From: Roseiarcus sp963836695
GTDB taxonomy: Bacteria; Pseudomonadota; Alphaproteobacteria; Rhizobiales; Beijerinckiaceae
Direction of reading: 5' to 3'
DNA length: 64,000 bases
NCBI GenBank assembly: GCA_963836695.1
Contig: CAWIKX010000003.1
Span: forward strand, 70,332-134,331
Under the pieces are notes generated by a model. The model made no database searches, was not told the DNA's origin, and saw nothing but the letters and a program-made list of their open reading frames with translations. Position 1 is the stretch's first letter. Each line of letters opens with the position of its first letter. The position numbers and the translations under genes are program-made. Shown in pieces: positions 17,473 to 26,080 of this stretch.

Positions 17473-18525
17473 GTGAAAAGTTTCCAGCTGACGGCTTTCG
17501 GCGATCCCTTGGAGGAAGCCGACCTGCCTGACCCGAAGCCCACCGGCCACGAGGTCGTGGTTGCGGTCAAGGCTGCCGGCGTTTGCCATTCGGACCTTCA
17601 TATCTGGGAAGGAGGCTACGATCTCGGCGGCGGGAAGCGCCTGCGCCTCGCCGACCGGGGCATCGCTCTGCCGCTCACGCTCGGCCACGAGACGGCCGGG
17701 GAAATCGTCTCGGTCGGCCCGGAGGTGAAGGACCGCAAGGTCGGTGAGATGGTGCTGATCTATCCCTGGATCGGGTGCGGCGTCTGCCGCGTCTGCCGCG
17801 CCGGGTCCGAAAACCTGTGCATGAAGCCGCGCTGCCTCGGGGTTCATTGCGATGGAGGCTACTCGGATCAGATCGTCGTCCCGAACTCGAAATACCTGCT
17901 GCCGCTCGACGGGCTCGATCCCGTGGCGGTCGCGCCCTACGCCTGCTCGGGCGTGACAACCTATTCGGCGCTGAAGAAGCTCGGTTCGGTGATCAAGGAG
18001 GAGCCGGTGCTGATCGTCGGCGCCGGCGGGCTTGGGCTGATGGCCCTCAGCATTTTGAAGGCGATGGGGGGCAAGGGCGCCATCGTGGTGGATATCGACG
18101 CCAAGCGGCGCGCGGCGGCGCTCGAGGGAGGCGCCCTCGCCGCGATCGACGGCTCGGCCCCGGACGCGCTGGCGCAAATCCAGTCGGCGCTCGGCGGCCT
18201 TGGCTGGGCGGGGATCGACCTTGTCGGCAGCCCCGCGACCGCGGCGCTTGTTTTCGACTCGCTCGCCAAGGGCGGCAAGATGATCATGGTCGGCCTGTTC
18301 GGCGGCGCCGCGCCCTGGTCCCTGCCTCTCATCCCGATCAAGGCGACGACCATCGAGGGCAGCTACACCGGCAATCTGGCCGAGACGCGCGAACTTCTCG
18401 ACCTTGTCCGCGCCGGCGGCGCGCCCAGCATACCGATCCGGACGCGCCCGCTCAGCGACGCGACCGCCGCGCTCGAAGACCTGAAGGCCGGCCGCGTCGT
18501 GGGCCGTGTCGTCCTGACGCCCTGA
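17473..18525 (+). CDS. Zinc-dependent alcohol dehydrogenase (MDR family)
   Basis: The 350-residue protein starts at a GTG preceded by GAGGA. Catalytic zinc ligands are visible as Cys38 (CHSD) and His72-Glu73 (GHETAG). A structural zinc site uses Cys102, 105, 108 and 116 (CGVCRVCRAGSENLC). The Rossmann motif is GAGGLGLMAL, followed by Asp in VVDID, favouring NAD. It oxidises a primary alcohol or beta-hydroxy compound to the aldehyde or ketone. An aldehyde dehydrogenase follows 30 bases downstream, so the pair probably converts an alcohol to an acid. Confidence 0.92.
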   Translation: MKSFQLTAFGDPLEEADLPDPKPTGHEVVVAVKAAGVCHSDLHIWEGGYDLGGGKRLRLADRGIALPLTLGHETAGEIVSVGPEVKDRKVGEMVLIYPWIGCGVCRVCRAGSENLCMKPRCLGVHCDGGYSDQIVVPNSKYLLPLDGLDPVAVAPYACSGVTTYSALKKLGSVIKEEPVLIVGAGGLGLMALSILKAMGGKGAIVVDIDAKRRAAALEGGALAAIDGSAPDALAQIQSALGGLGWAGIDLVGSPATAALVFDSLAKGGKMIMVGLFGGAAPWSLPLIPIKATTIEGSYTGNLAETRELLDLVRAGGAPSIPIRTRPLSDATAALEDLKAGRVVGRVVLTP

Positions 18526-18555
18526 CCGAATGTCGCGACAAGAGGAACCGTTGTG

Positions 18556-19998
18556 ATGCAAAAGCTCTTTATCGGCGGCAAGTGGACAGAGGCGAAATCT
18601 GGAGCGTCGCTGCCGGTCGTCGACCCGTCGACTGGCGAGACCTATGAGGATTGACGCGATCGCGCGGCGCCGCGCCCGACATCGACGCCGCCGTGAAGGC
18701 CGCGCGCGACCGCCTATGACGGCCCTTGGGGCGAGATGACGGCGACAGACCGCGGCCGGCTTCTCATGAAAATGTCCGGCCTCATCGTCTCGCGCGCGGA
18801 GGAACTCGCGCAGGCCGAGTCCCGCGACACCGGCAAGCCAATCGGTCAGGCGCGTGCGGACATCACGCTTTCGGCCCGCTACTTCGAATATTATGGCGGC
18901 GCCGCGGACAAGCTGCATGGCCAGATCGTTCCTTTCATGAGCGGCTTCCATGCGCAGGTGACGCGCGAGCCCTATGGGGTGGTCGCCTGCATTCTGCCAT
19001 GGAACTACCCCGCGCAAATGTTCGGCCGCTCGCTCGCGCCCGCACTTGCCGCTGGCAACGCGGTCGTCCTGAAGCCGGCGGAGGACGCCTGCATGTCGCC
19101 GCTGCTCTTGTCGGCGATCGCCGAGGAAGCAGGAATCCCGGCGGGCGCAATCAATGTCGTGACGGGCCTCGGGCACGAAGCGGGCGCCGCCCTGATCGCG
19201 CATGACGGTGTCGACATGATCACCTTCACCGGCTCGCCCGAGGTGGGGACGATCGTGCAGAAGGCCGCCGCGGACCACCATATCAAATGCACGCTGGAGC
19301 TCGGCGGCAAGTCGCCGCATATCGTCTTCGCGGATGCGGACCGCAAGAAGGCGATCCCGACCATCGCGCGCGCCATCACCCAGAACGGCGGCCAGACCTG
19401 CTCGGCCGGCAGCCGCCTCTTGGTGGAGCGGAAGATCTATGACGACTTCGTCGGCGAAGTCGCCGAGGCTTTCTCCAACGTGCGCGTCGGCGCCCCGGCC
19501 ATGAATCTCGACCTCGGGCCGATGATCAGCGCCAAGCAGCGCGATAGGGTCAACGGCTTTGTCGATACGGCGCGCAAGTCAGGCATTCCGGTGATCGCGG
19601 AAGGCAAGCTCGCCAACGATCTTCCGAGCGGCGGCTTCTATGTGACGCCGACGCTGTTCGGTCCCGTCCCGCGCGCCAACACGCTGGCGCGCGACGAAGT
19701 GTTTGGACCCGTGCTGTCCGTGTTGCCCTTCGAGGACGAGGCGGACGCCATCAAACTCGCCAACGCGACGGACTATGGCCTCGTCGCGGCAGTCTGGACG
19801 CGCGATGGATCGCGCCAGACCCGCCTCGCCAAAGCGGTCCGCAGCGGTCAGGTCTTCATCAACTGCTATGGCGCGGGCGGCGGCGTGGAACTGCCCTTCG
19901 GCGGGATGAAAAAGAGCGGGCACGGCCGTGAGAAGGGCTTTCTGGCGCTGGAAGAGTTCAGCGTCGTCAAGACCGTGGTGCAGAGCTACGCGGAATAG
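18556..19998 (+). pseudogene. NAD-dependent aldehyde dehydrogenase, N-terminal frameshifts
   Basis: ATG at 18556 begins a typical ALDH N-terminus (LFIGGKWTEAKSGASLPVVD), then TGA at 18652 interrupts it. The next stretch (GAAPDIDAAVKAARD) continues in another frame, and from about 18712 the gene returns to the first frame (AYDGPWGEM). One lost base near 18650 and one extra C near 18710 explain this. The remaining 420 residues are intact, with the catalytic Glu (LELGGKSPH), Cys (GGQTCSAGSRL) and the GFGxSG-like PFGGMKKSGHGRE end. An internal start at 18736 would lack about 60 residues. This is either an inactive gene or two sequence errors. Confidence 0.8.
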
Positions 19999-20004
19999 GC
20001 GCGT

Positions 20005-20031
20005 CCCCGCGAAGGGGCCGATCCCGCGGGG
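20005..20031. terminator. Hairpin between convergent genes
   Basis: CCCCGCG (20005-20011) pairs with CGCGGGG (20025-20031) in the 39-base gap between the convergent aldehyde dehydrogenase and lactonase genes. There is no clear T run, so it is a possible bidirectional transcription barrier only. Confidence 0.4.
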
Positions 20032-20037
20032 CGGCCT

Positions 20038-21027
20038 CTACTCGTAATGCCCTTCGCCTTGCGTCGCCTTGCGGACGGAGGCGAACTGCTCGATGTCGTG
20101 GCCGAACCAGACCGCCGCGCCTGTGTCGGCCGCGAGCGCCTGGATCCTCCGCACCGTGCGCATGATGCCGAGCGAATCGTAGCTGATGCCCGGCTGCCTG
20201 GCCTTCGGCCCATAATTCTCGGCGGTGTAGCAGGCGTCCGAGCACAGGATGACGCCCTGCTGACTTCGCAGACTGACCAAAAGGCCGAGCATGCCGCGCG
20301 CATGACCGGGGCCGAAATTGAGCAGACGCACGCCTTCGACAATATTCTGGTCCGGCTCGTCGCGGGCGATTTCCCGCCAGCTCAACTGCGCCTTGATGAT
20401 CGCCTCGAGATCCTTCAACGCATAGGGCGAGCCGTGGTCCTGTAGCGCGTACTGTCTGAAGGCACCTGCAAACTCGTCCTCATGCACGATGATCTTGGAC
20501 TTGCGGAAATATTCGACGCAGCCCGCATGGTCGCAATGCAAATGTGAGAGGACGACGTAATCGACGTCGTCCGGACCAACGCCCATCATGTCGAGCCGCG
20601 CGGGGAGCTGACACTCCTCGCCACCGATATGCGGAAAGAGTTCCTGCAACCCGTCGACAGGCCAGCGTCCGTTCGGTCCGTCCCAGTTCGGATTGCAGCC
20701 TGTGTCGAACAGGATATTTCCGTCCGCATGCTCGATATAATAGGCGGAAACCGGAATATCGATGACCTGGCCGCGCGGGTTCGGAGTCCGCGCCGTCGCC
20801 ACGGTCGTGTTGGCGACCATGAAGTTCTTGTCGAGCCGAAGCTTGCCGAGATCGAGGACATGAAGCTTCAGCTTCGCGCTCGTCCCGACATTGATGGTGC
20901 GGCGCGCCGTGTCAGAAAGGAGGGAGCCTGCCGTTGACGGCGCGGACGCCGGGGCGGGCCGCTCCCACCGGCTCGAACGCTCGAGACCGACCGCGAAGGC
21001 TCGGCTCCAGAAGATCGCCGCCGCCAT
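20038..21027 (-). CDS. Metallo-beta-lactamase fold hydrolase, N-acyl homoserine lactonase-like
   Basis: The metal motif SHLHCDHAG (HxHxDH) is present, with the later metal ligands in FGPGHARGM and the final Asp/His in CSDACY and WFGHDIE. Sequence from LHVLDLGKLRLDKNFMVANT onward matches the AHL-lactonase (AttM/AiiA-like) branch. That portion would be about 277 residues, starting around 20871 with a CTG where family members have ATG. The frame extends to ATG 21027, giving about 50 extra Ala/Arg-rich residues that look non-native. A well-placed RBS and ATG (21049) lie in a different frame. The start is therefore unresolved. Ring-opening of a lactone is the expected reaction. Confidence 0.75.
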   Translation of the reverse strand: MAAAIFWSRAFAVGLERSSRWERPAPASAPSTAGSLLSDTARRTINVGTSAKLKLHVLDLGKLRLDKNFMVANTTVATARTPNPRGQVIDIPVSAYYIEHADGNILFDTGCNPNWDGPNGRWPVDGLQELFPHIGGEECQLPARLDMMGVGPDDVDYVVLSHLHCDHAGCVEYFRKSKIIVHEDEFAGAFRQYALQDHGSPYALKDLEAIIKAQLSWREIARDEPDQNIVEGVRLLNFGPGHARGMLGLLVSLRSQQGVILCSDACYTAENYGPKARQPGISYDSLGIMRTVRRIQALAADTGAAVWFGHDIEQFASVRKATQGEGHYE

Positions 21028-21049
21028 TGCCAAACTCGAAAATCTTCAT
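20912..21049 (-). CDS. 45-codon ORF with a strong RBS upstream of the lactonase
   Basis: AGAGAGGAAACCGGC precedes the ATG at 21049, the best translation start in the area. The frame reads MKIFEFGNGGGDLLEPSL and stops after RLPPF, overlapping the extended lactonase frame. It may be the true lactonase N-terminus cut off by a frameshift, the head of a deleted gene, or a short leader. I do not recognise it. Confidence 0.25.
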   Translation of the reverse strand: MKIFEFGNGGGDLLEPSLRGRSRAFEPVGAARPGVRAVNGRLPPF

Positions 21050-21152
21050 GCCGGTTTCCTCTCTGCGGCCCTTTGCGAGGCCGGCGATTCCTCTCACTAT
21101 ATCCGTTGCGTCCCCAAGCCCAACGGCGCGCGACCGCTCTCACACGTCTCTC

Positions 21153-22085
21153 TCATGCGATCGCGGCTATGCGCACGTGCTCCCTTGTGTCGCGTGCGTC
21201 AGCGACGATCATGTTGACGAGATCGCGTGCGAAGCTGGGGAGCATGTCCAGGCTGCGGAGGCATATCTTGAGATCTCGCAACGCCCATTTGTCGGTGAGA
21301 CGCACGAGGTGGATGTCGCTGGCCTTCGCCTGCCGGCGGGCGGCGGATTCCGGAAGGACGCCAATGCCGACGTTCGCCTGAACAAGGCGGCACATCAACT
21401 CGAAATTGCCGACCTGGATGCGCATCTTGATGCGCCGGTTGACCCCGTTGGCGGCCTCGACCAGGAAAGAGTGGATCGCGCTCGCCTCAGGCAGGCAAAC
21501 GTGATCGAACTGCAGGGTTTCTTCGTAACTCACTTCCGCGAGTTCAGCGAGGGCGTGCCCGCGCGCGCAGACGAGAATGAGCCGGTCCTCGCGGTAAGGC
21601 AGCACTTCGAGCCCTTCCGTCCGCACGTTGCCGGCGACGATTCCGACATCCGCCACACCGTCTGTCACGGCGCGCACGATGTTGGGGCTCAGGCGCTCGC
21701 GCAGATCGACATTGACATTGCGATGGCTGGAGAGAAAGCGCGATAGCACCGCGGGCAGAAACTCGGTGATCGCCGTCGTGTTGGCGAAGAGGCGCACATG
21801 CCCCTTCACGCCCTGCGCATATTCCTGAAGGTCGGAGCAGAGACGCTCCATCTGCCGCTGTAGGTCGAGGGCGTGCTGCAGCATCACCTGCCCGGGCGGC
21901 GTGAGCGTAACCCCGTTGCTTGCACGGTAGAGGAGCTTCGTCCCCAACGATTCTTCTAGGTTCTTGATGCGCGTGCTCGCCGCGGGAAGCGACAGGTGGA
22001 CCCGCTCGGCGCCGCGGGTCAGGCTGTTCTCCTGGGCAATGCAAATAAAAAGCCGAAGGTCCGCGAAATCAAAATGGGTGAGCAC
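21153..22085 (-). CDS. LysR-family transcriptional regulator
   Basis: The product is 310 residues. The helix-turn-helix begins FADLRLFICIAQENSLTRGAER, followed by PAASTRIKNLEESLG. The effector domain has GHVRLFANTTAITEFLP and GVADVGIVAGNV. It lies divergently from the MaoC/PrpD pair (22170-24492), with 84 bases between starts that contain the 8-bp palindrome GCTTAAGC (22114-22121). It is the likely regulator of those genes and possibly of the lactonase downstream on its own strand. Confidence 0.92.
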   Translation of the reverse strand: MLTHFDFADLRLFICIAQENSLTRGAERVHLSLPAASTRIKNLEESLGTKLLYRASNGVTLTPPGQVMLQHALDLQRQMERLCSDLQEYAQGVKGHVRLFANTTAITEFLPAVLSRFLSSHRNVNVDLRERLSPNIVRAVTDGVADVGIVAGNVRTEGLEVLPYREDRLILVCARGHALAELAEVSYEETLQFDHVCLPEASAIHSFLVEAANGVNRRIKMRIQVGNFELMCRLVQANVGIGVLPESAARRQAKASDIHLVRLTDKWALRDLKICLRSLDMLPSFARDLVNMIVADARDTREHVRIAAIA

Positions 22086-22169
22086 CCAATCCCCTCCCTG
22101 CCTGTTCTGGCGCGCTTAAGCCCGGCTTTGCATATTTGAAATTGATACAGCGCCACATAAAGATCAAGC

Positions 22170-23117
22170 ATGTTCGCCACAAAGACCAGACTTTTGGCGA
22201 AGCCAGTGAACAATCTCGACCGAGCTCGAGAGTGGTTGGGGAGGGTTGACGTGCGCGCGGATGTCGCTGCGCAGGCCCCGCTCGCGACGCTGTTTGACCT
22301 GCTTCAGCTTGGGCCCGCGCCGCAGGAGGGTGACGAACTTCCCCCCCTCGCTCATTCGCTCTACTTTCACGCGTGGGGCCGGATGTCGGAAACGACCGAG
22401 AGCGGCGATTTTCTGGATCCGGCCTTGCCCCCGATCGAACTGCCGCGGCGGCTTTGCGTGGAGCGCAATATCCGCTTTCATCGCCGGATCCGCGTGGGCG
22501 ATCCAATTTGGCGCTTCGCCCATATCGTCGACGCCGCCGAGCGCGCCGGCGAGGCGGGGCCGCTCGTCACGCTGCGCCTGCGCCATGACATTGCTGATTC
22601 CGAAGGGGTTGCAATCTCCGAGGACCGGCGCGTTCTTTATATGGCGCGGGGAGAGCCGCTTCCGGTCCGGCCGTTTCTCGCCATGCGCAGTCCTGCGGTC
22701 TGGCTGCGCGAATACCGCGCCGATCCGCGCGCTCTGTTCAGCTATTCGGCGCTCACGCGCGACAAGAGCCGCGTCCATTACGATCGGCCTTTCGCAACCT
22801 TTGTCGAGGGCCACCCGGGCCTTGTCGTGCAGACCGACCTGGCCGCCACGCTGCTCCTCGATCTCTTGCGCGAGCACGCGCCGAACGCGCGCTTCATCCA
22901 ATGCGAATTGCATACGAGGCGCTGGCTCCACGATACAGGACCGCTGCGCCTTTTCGGGCGCCCGCGCGGAACAGGCGCCGCCGACCTATGGGCGGAGGAC
23001 GCCCAGGGCCGCCTCGCCATTGAGACAGTGGTGACTTTCGAGAACGATCCCTTGGAGACGTCCCCTCGGCCAGCAGCGGGAAACGCCGCGTCGCCCGCCC
23101 CCGCCAACTCATCCTGA
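22170..23117 (+). CDS. MaoC-like hydratase, mesaconyl-C4-CoA / itaconyl-CoA hydratase family (second copy)
   Basis: The frame has 315 residues; a GTG at 22206 may be the real start, because LDRAREWLGRVD matches the usual N-terminus. It has the same architecture as the protein at 13125-13961: LPRRLCVERNIRFHRRIRVG in the first hotdog and YSALTRDKSRVHYDRPFA plus EGHPGLVVQTDLAATLLLDLL in the second. It is a paralogue, not a near-identical duplicate. It sits 10 bases before an MmgE/PrpD gene, so the two products probably work on successive unsaturated-acid intermediates. Confidence 0.82.
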   Translation: MFATKTRLLAKPVNNLDRAREWLGRVDVRADVAAQAPLATLFDLLQLGPAPQEGDELPPLAHSLYFHAWGRMSETTESGDFLDPALPPIELPRRLCVERNIRFHRRIRVGDPIWRFAHIVDAAERAGEAGPLVTLRLRHDIADSEGVAISEDRRVLYMARGEPLPVRPFLAMRSPAVWLREYRADPRALFSYSALTRDKSRVHYDRPFATFVEGHPGLVVQTDLAATLLLDLLREHAPNARFIQCELHTRRWLHDTGPLRLFGRPRGTGAADLWAEDAQGRLAIETVVTFENDPLETSPRPAAGNAASPAPANSS

Positions 23118-23127
23118 ACGCGAGGAC

Positions 23128-24492
23128 ATGAAAGCCATGCCGCCCTTTCCTGAACAGGTTCTCGCGCAATTCGCGGCCAGCCTCGCCTATGAGGCGATAC
23201 CGCCCGCGGTCGTCGGGCGCTGCGAAGAGCTGATGCTCGACTGGTTCGGCTCGGCGCTTGCAGGCAAGGGCATGCGCCCCGTCGAAATCATCGAGAAATT
23301 CGCAGGCGCGATGGGGCCCGCGTCTGGTCCCTCGGAGGTGATCGTCAGCCGGCGGACCACGTCTCCCTTGTTTGCCGCCATGGTCAACGCGGCGGCGTCG
23401 CATGTCGCGGAGCAGGACGACGTGCACAACGGCGCGGTCTTTCATCCCGCCGCCGTGGTGTTTCCGCCCGCGCTCGCCGTTGCCCAGGCGATCGGCGCTT
23501 CGGGGCGCGAGCTTCTGGCCGCAAGCGTAGCCGGTTACGAGGTCGGGATCCGGATTGGAGAATATCTCGGCCAGGCGCATTACAAGGTGTTTCATACGAC
23601 CGGCACCGCGGGCTCGCTCGCGGCGGCGGCGGCGGCCGGACGCCTGCTCGGGCTCTCGCCGGGCCAGATGCTCGACGCCTTCGGCTCGGCCGGGACACAG
23701 GCCGCGGGCTTGTGGGAATTTCTGCGGGACGCGGCGGATTCGAAGCCCCTTCACACCGCTCACGCGGCCTCGACAGGGCTGGCCTCCGCCTATCTGGCGA
23801 GGGAGGGCTTCACAGGCGCGAAGCGAATCCTGACCGGAGCACAAGCCATGGCGGCCGGCATGGCTAAGGACGCCGACCCGGCTCGGCTCGTCGACCGGCT
23901 TGGCGAGCGATGGGCGCTCGCGGAGACGTCGTTCAAATTCCACGCTTCCTGCCGTCACACCCATCCCGCAGCGGACGCGCTCATGCAGGTCATGCGGGAA
24001 GGCCGACTTAAGCCGGCGGATGTGGCCCATGTTACCGCGCGCGTCCATCAGGCGGCGATCGACGTACTTGGTTCGGTGACCAACCCCCAGACGGTCCATC
24101 AGGCGAAGTTCTCCATGGGATCCGTGCTCGCCCTGGCCGCGACGCGCGAGAGCGCCGGAATGTTCGACTTCGAGCGCTTCTTCGCGGTGCCCGAGACAAA
24201 GGATTTCGCGCAAAAAGTGACGATGGCCTTCGATCCCGAAGTGCAGGCGGCCTATCCGGAACGCTGGATCGGCAAGGTCGAAGTCGAGACGGTCGATGGA
24301 CGCAGGCTTGCGGGACGTGTGGACGAACCCAAGGGCGACCCCGGAAACACGCTGTCGCGCACCGAACTCGAAGCCAAAGCGCGAGGGCTGGCGGAATTCT
24401 CCCATTCGGCCACTCCGGAGGAAATGAGCCGTTGGTTTCTCTTGTTCTTCGGGCTCAGCGGAGCGAACCATGCGCCGCGGTTTTTCGGCTGA
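23128..24492 (+). CDS. MmgE/PrpD-family protein
   Basis: At 454 residues this matches the family, which includes 2-methylcitrate dehydratase, cis-aconitate decarboxylase and iminodisuccinate epimerase. Landmarks are ANAAASHVAEQDDVHNGAVFHPAA-like text near residues 88-110, GYEVGIRIGEYLG, HTTGTAGSLAAAAAAGRLLG, and SFKFHASCRHTHPAADAL. It acts on tricarboxylate-like or dicarboxylate-like substrates. With an upstream itaconyl/mesaconyl-CoA-type hydratase, an itaconate- or methylsuccinate-related acid is a candidate substrate; this is inference. Confidence 0.88.
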   Translation: MKAMPPFPEQVLAQFAASLAYEAIPPAVVGRCEELMLDWFGSALAGKGMRPVEIIEKFAGAMGPASGPSEVIVSRRTTSPLFAAMVNAAASHVAEQDDVHNGAVFHPAAVVFPPALAVAQAIGASGRELLAASVAGYEVGIRIGEYLGQAHYKVFHTTGTAGSLAAAAAAGRLLGLSPGQMLDAFGSAGTQAAGLWEFLRDAADSKPLHTAHAASTGLASAYLAREGFTGAKRILTGAQAMAAGMAKDADPARLVDRLGERWALAETSFKFHASCRHTHPAADALMQVMREGRLKPADVAHVTARVHQAAIDVLGSVTNPQTVHQAKFSMGSVLALAATRESAGMFDFERFFAVPETKDFAQKVTMAFDPEVQAAYPERWIGKVEVETVDGRRLAGRVDEPKGDPGNTLSRTELEAKARGLAEFSHSATPEEMSRWFLLFFGLSGANHAPRFFG

Positions 24493-24711
24493 GCCGCGGG
24501 CTCGCGCGCGTTAAGCTGAGGCGAAGGGCGCCTTCAGGATAAACAAATGGAAAGGAGGGAAGGGTCGGCTTACGTTTTGTGATAGGAGAAAAGGGTTCCG
24601 GGTATGATAGGAGTGGCGGCAGCCGGAGGCTTGTCGGCCTCCGCCCGTCTCTAAGAAAGACCGTCCATAGCGGCAAGCTTTGGGACGGCGTCGTGTACAG
24701 GGAGGAAAGTG

Positions 24712-25899
24712 ATGGATCTTATCAAGAGAGTAGGCCGCGGGACAGCGCTCTTGGCTGTCTGCGCCGGCTTCGTCGGTTTCGCCAATATGGTTCGCGCCGA
24801 AGGGCTCGACGAGATTCCGAAGGACATTCAGGACAAGCTCTACAACAAGGACCAGATCGACCCGCAGCAGCCCGTCGGTCCGAGCGCCTACAGAGATTTC
24901 AAGCCGAAGAAGGGACCGCCCTGGACGATCGGCTACGCCAGTTCCTACGCTGGCAACACCTGGCGCGCCAACGCTCTCGAGCACCTCGAGAAGGACATCG
25001 TGCCCAAATGGAAGAAGCTCGGTCTCGTCAAGGACCTGATCGTCACGCAGTCCAATCTCAAGGATGCGACGCAAATCCAGCAGATGCGGCAGCTCGTGGA
25101 CCGCGGAGTCGACGCGCTCATCATCTGCTGCTCAAATCCAACAGCGCTCAACGAGACGGTCAAATACGCCTATGACAAGGGCGTGCCCGTCTTTTCCATG
25201 ACCGGTTATGTCACCTCGCCTTATGTCGTGAATTCGTCGACCAATTTCGTCGTCACCGGCAAGGCGGAGGGCGACTGGATGGTGAACGAGCTGAACAAGA
25301 AGGGAAATGTGCTCGTCGTCGAAGGCATTCCCGGCACGAGCACCTCGGATTCCCTCGATCGCGGCATCAAGACTGGCCTTGCCTCAAGCTCCGACATCAA
25401 GATCGTCGGCGACGTCGCCGGGATGTGGACCGACCAGGTTGCGCAGGCCGAGGTTCAGAAGTGGCTCGCCAACCACCCCGGCGAGCTCGACGGGGTCGTC
25501 GTGCAATCGGCGGCGGAACTCGGCGTCCTTCGCGCGCTGGAACAGTCCGGGCGCAAGATGCCACCTGTCGCGATCGGCGGCGAGGAAGGCGCGCTCTGCT
25601 ACTGGCGCAAGAATCCGAAGTTCGTGAGTGCGGCGGTCCAGGGCTGGCCGCCCGGTGACGAGATGGAGCTCATGTGGAATGTCATGATGCGCACGATGCA
25701 GGGCCAAGGTCCCAAGATGCAGTCGATCCTCGTCTCGCCGACGATCCTCAGCTATGACGACGTCGCCAAGGCGCTCCCGGAGAACTGCAACGAGAACTCC
25801 GACAAATGGTTCAATGTCGGTCTCGAAAAATGGGGCGGCAAGGATCTCGATTCCTTCTTCCTGCGTCCGGCTGATCCGGCGGCCTACAAGAAGCAGTGA
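24712..25899 (+). CDS. Ribose-type ABC transporter periplasmic binding protein (Peripla_BP_4)
   Basis: GGGAGGAAAGTG precedes the ATG, and a signal peptide follows (hydrophobic ALLAVCAGFVGFANMVRAEG, cleavage after RA). The mature protein starts with an about 60-residue lead-in and then the fold proper at WTIGYASSYAGNTW, with DALIICCSNPTALNETV and VVVEGIPGTSTSDS-like strands. It is the first gene of the 13-kb collinear run containing the ATPase-PEBP fusion and the opsin. The fold usually binds sugars or polyols, but relatives bind other small molecules, so ligand identity is open. Confidence 0.88.
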   Translation: MDLIKRVGRGTALLAVCAGFVGFANMVRAEGLDEIPKDIQDKLYNKDQIDPQQPVGPSAYRDFKPKKGPPWTIGYASSYAGNTWRANALEHLEKDIVPKWKKLGLVKDLIVTQSNLKDATQIQQMRQLVDRGVDALIICCSNPTALNETVKYAYDKGVPVFSMTGYVTSPYVVNSSTNFVVTGKAEGDWMVNELNKKGNVLVVEGIPGTSTSDSLDRGIKTGLASSSDIKIVGDVAGMWTDQVAQAEVQKWLANHPGELDGVVVQSAAELGVLRALEQSGRKMPPVAIGGEEGALCYWRKNPKFVSAAVQGWPPGDEMELMWNVMMRTMQGQGPKMQSILVSPTILSYDDVAKALPENCNENSDKWFNVGLEKWGGKDLDSFFLRPADPAAYKKQ

Positions 25900-25901
25900 A
25901 T

Positions 25902-25956
25902 GCTCGAGGCGCGCGGCGCGCCGTTGGGTCGCCGCCGCGCGCCCCGAGCCTTTTAT
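25902..25956 (+). terminator. Strong hairpin with U tract after the binding-protein gene
   Basis: A 16-bp stem with one mismatch forms between 25902-25918 and 25933-25949 (GCTCG then GGCGCGCGGCG on the left arm), followed by CTTTTAT. This has the form of an intrinsic terminator. Because the next gene continues the same transporter, it is likely partial, giving excess binding protein over membrane components. Confidence 0.75.
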
Positions 25957-26080
25957 AGGGGAACACCGTGCGGCGAAGCGTCGCGGCGGTGACAAGTTTG
26001 GGAATGCGTCCGGTGCCGGCATTCGGCCTCAGCCTTGTTCCCGGCGAAAGCCGCTGCTGGCCCTCTCGGGGTTGCGACGG

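Noticed and set aside
17377..19320. 647-codon minus-strand open frame
   Set aside because: Antisense to the alcohol and aldehyde dehydrogenase genes, Arg/Asp/His-rich composition and no domain; a shadow of high-GC coding.
22894..24471. 525-codon minus-strand frame
   Set aside because: Antisense of the well supported MmgE/PrpD gene.
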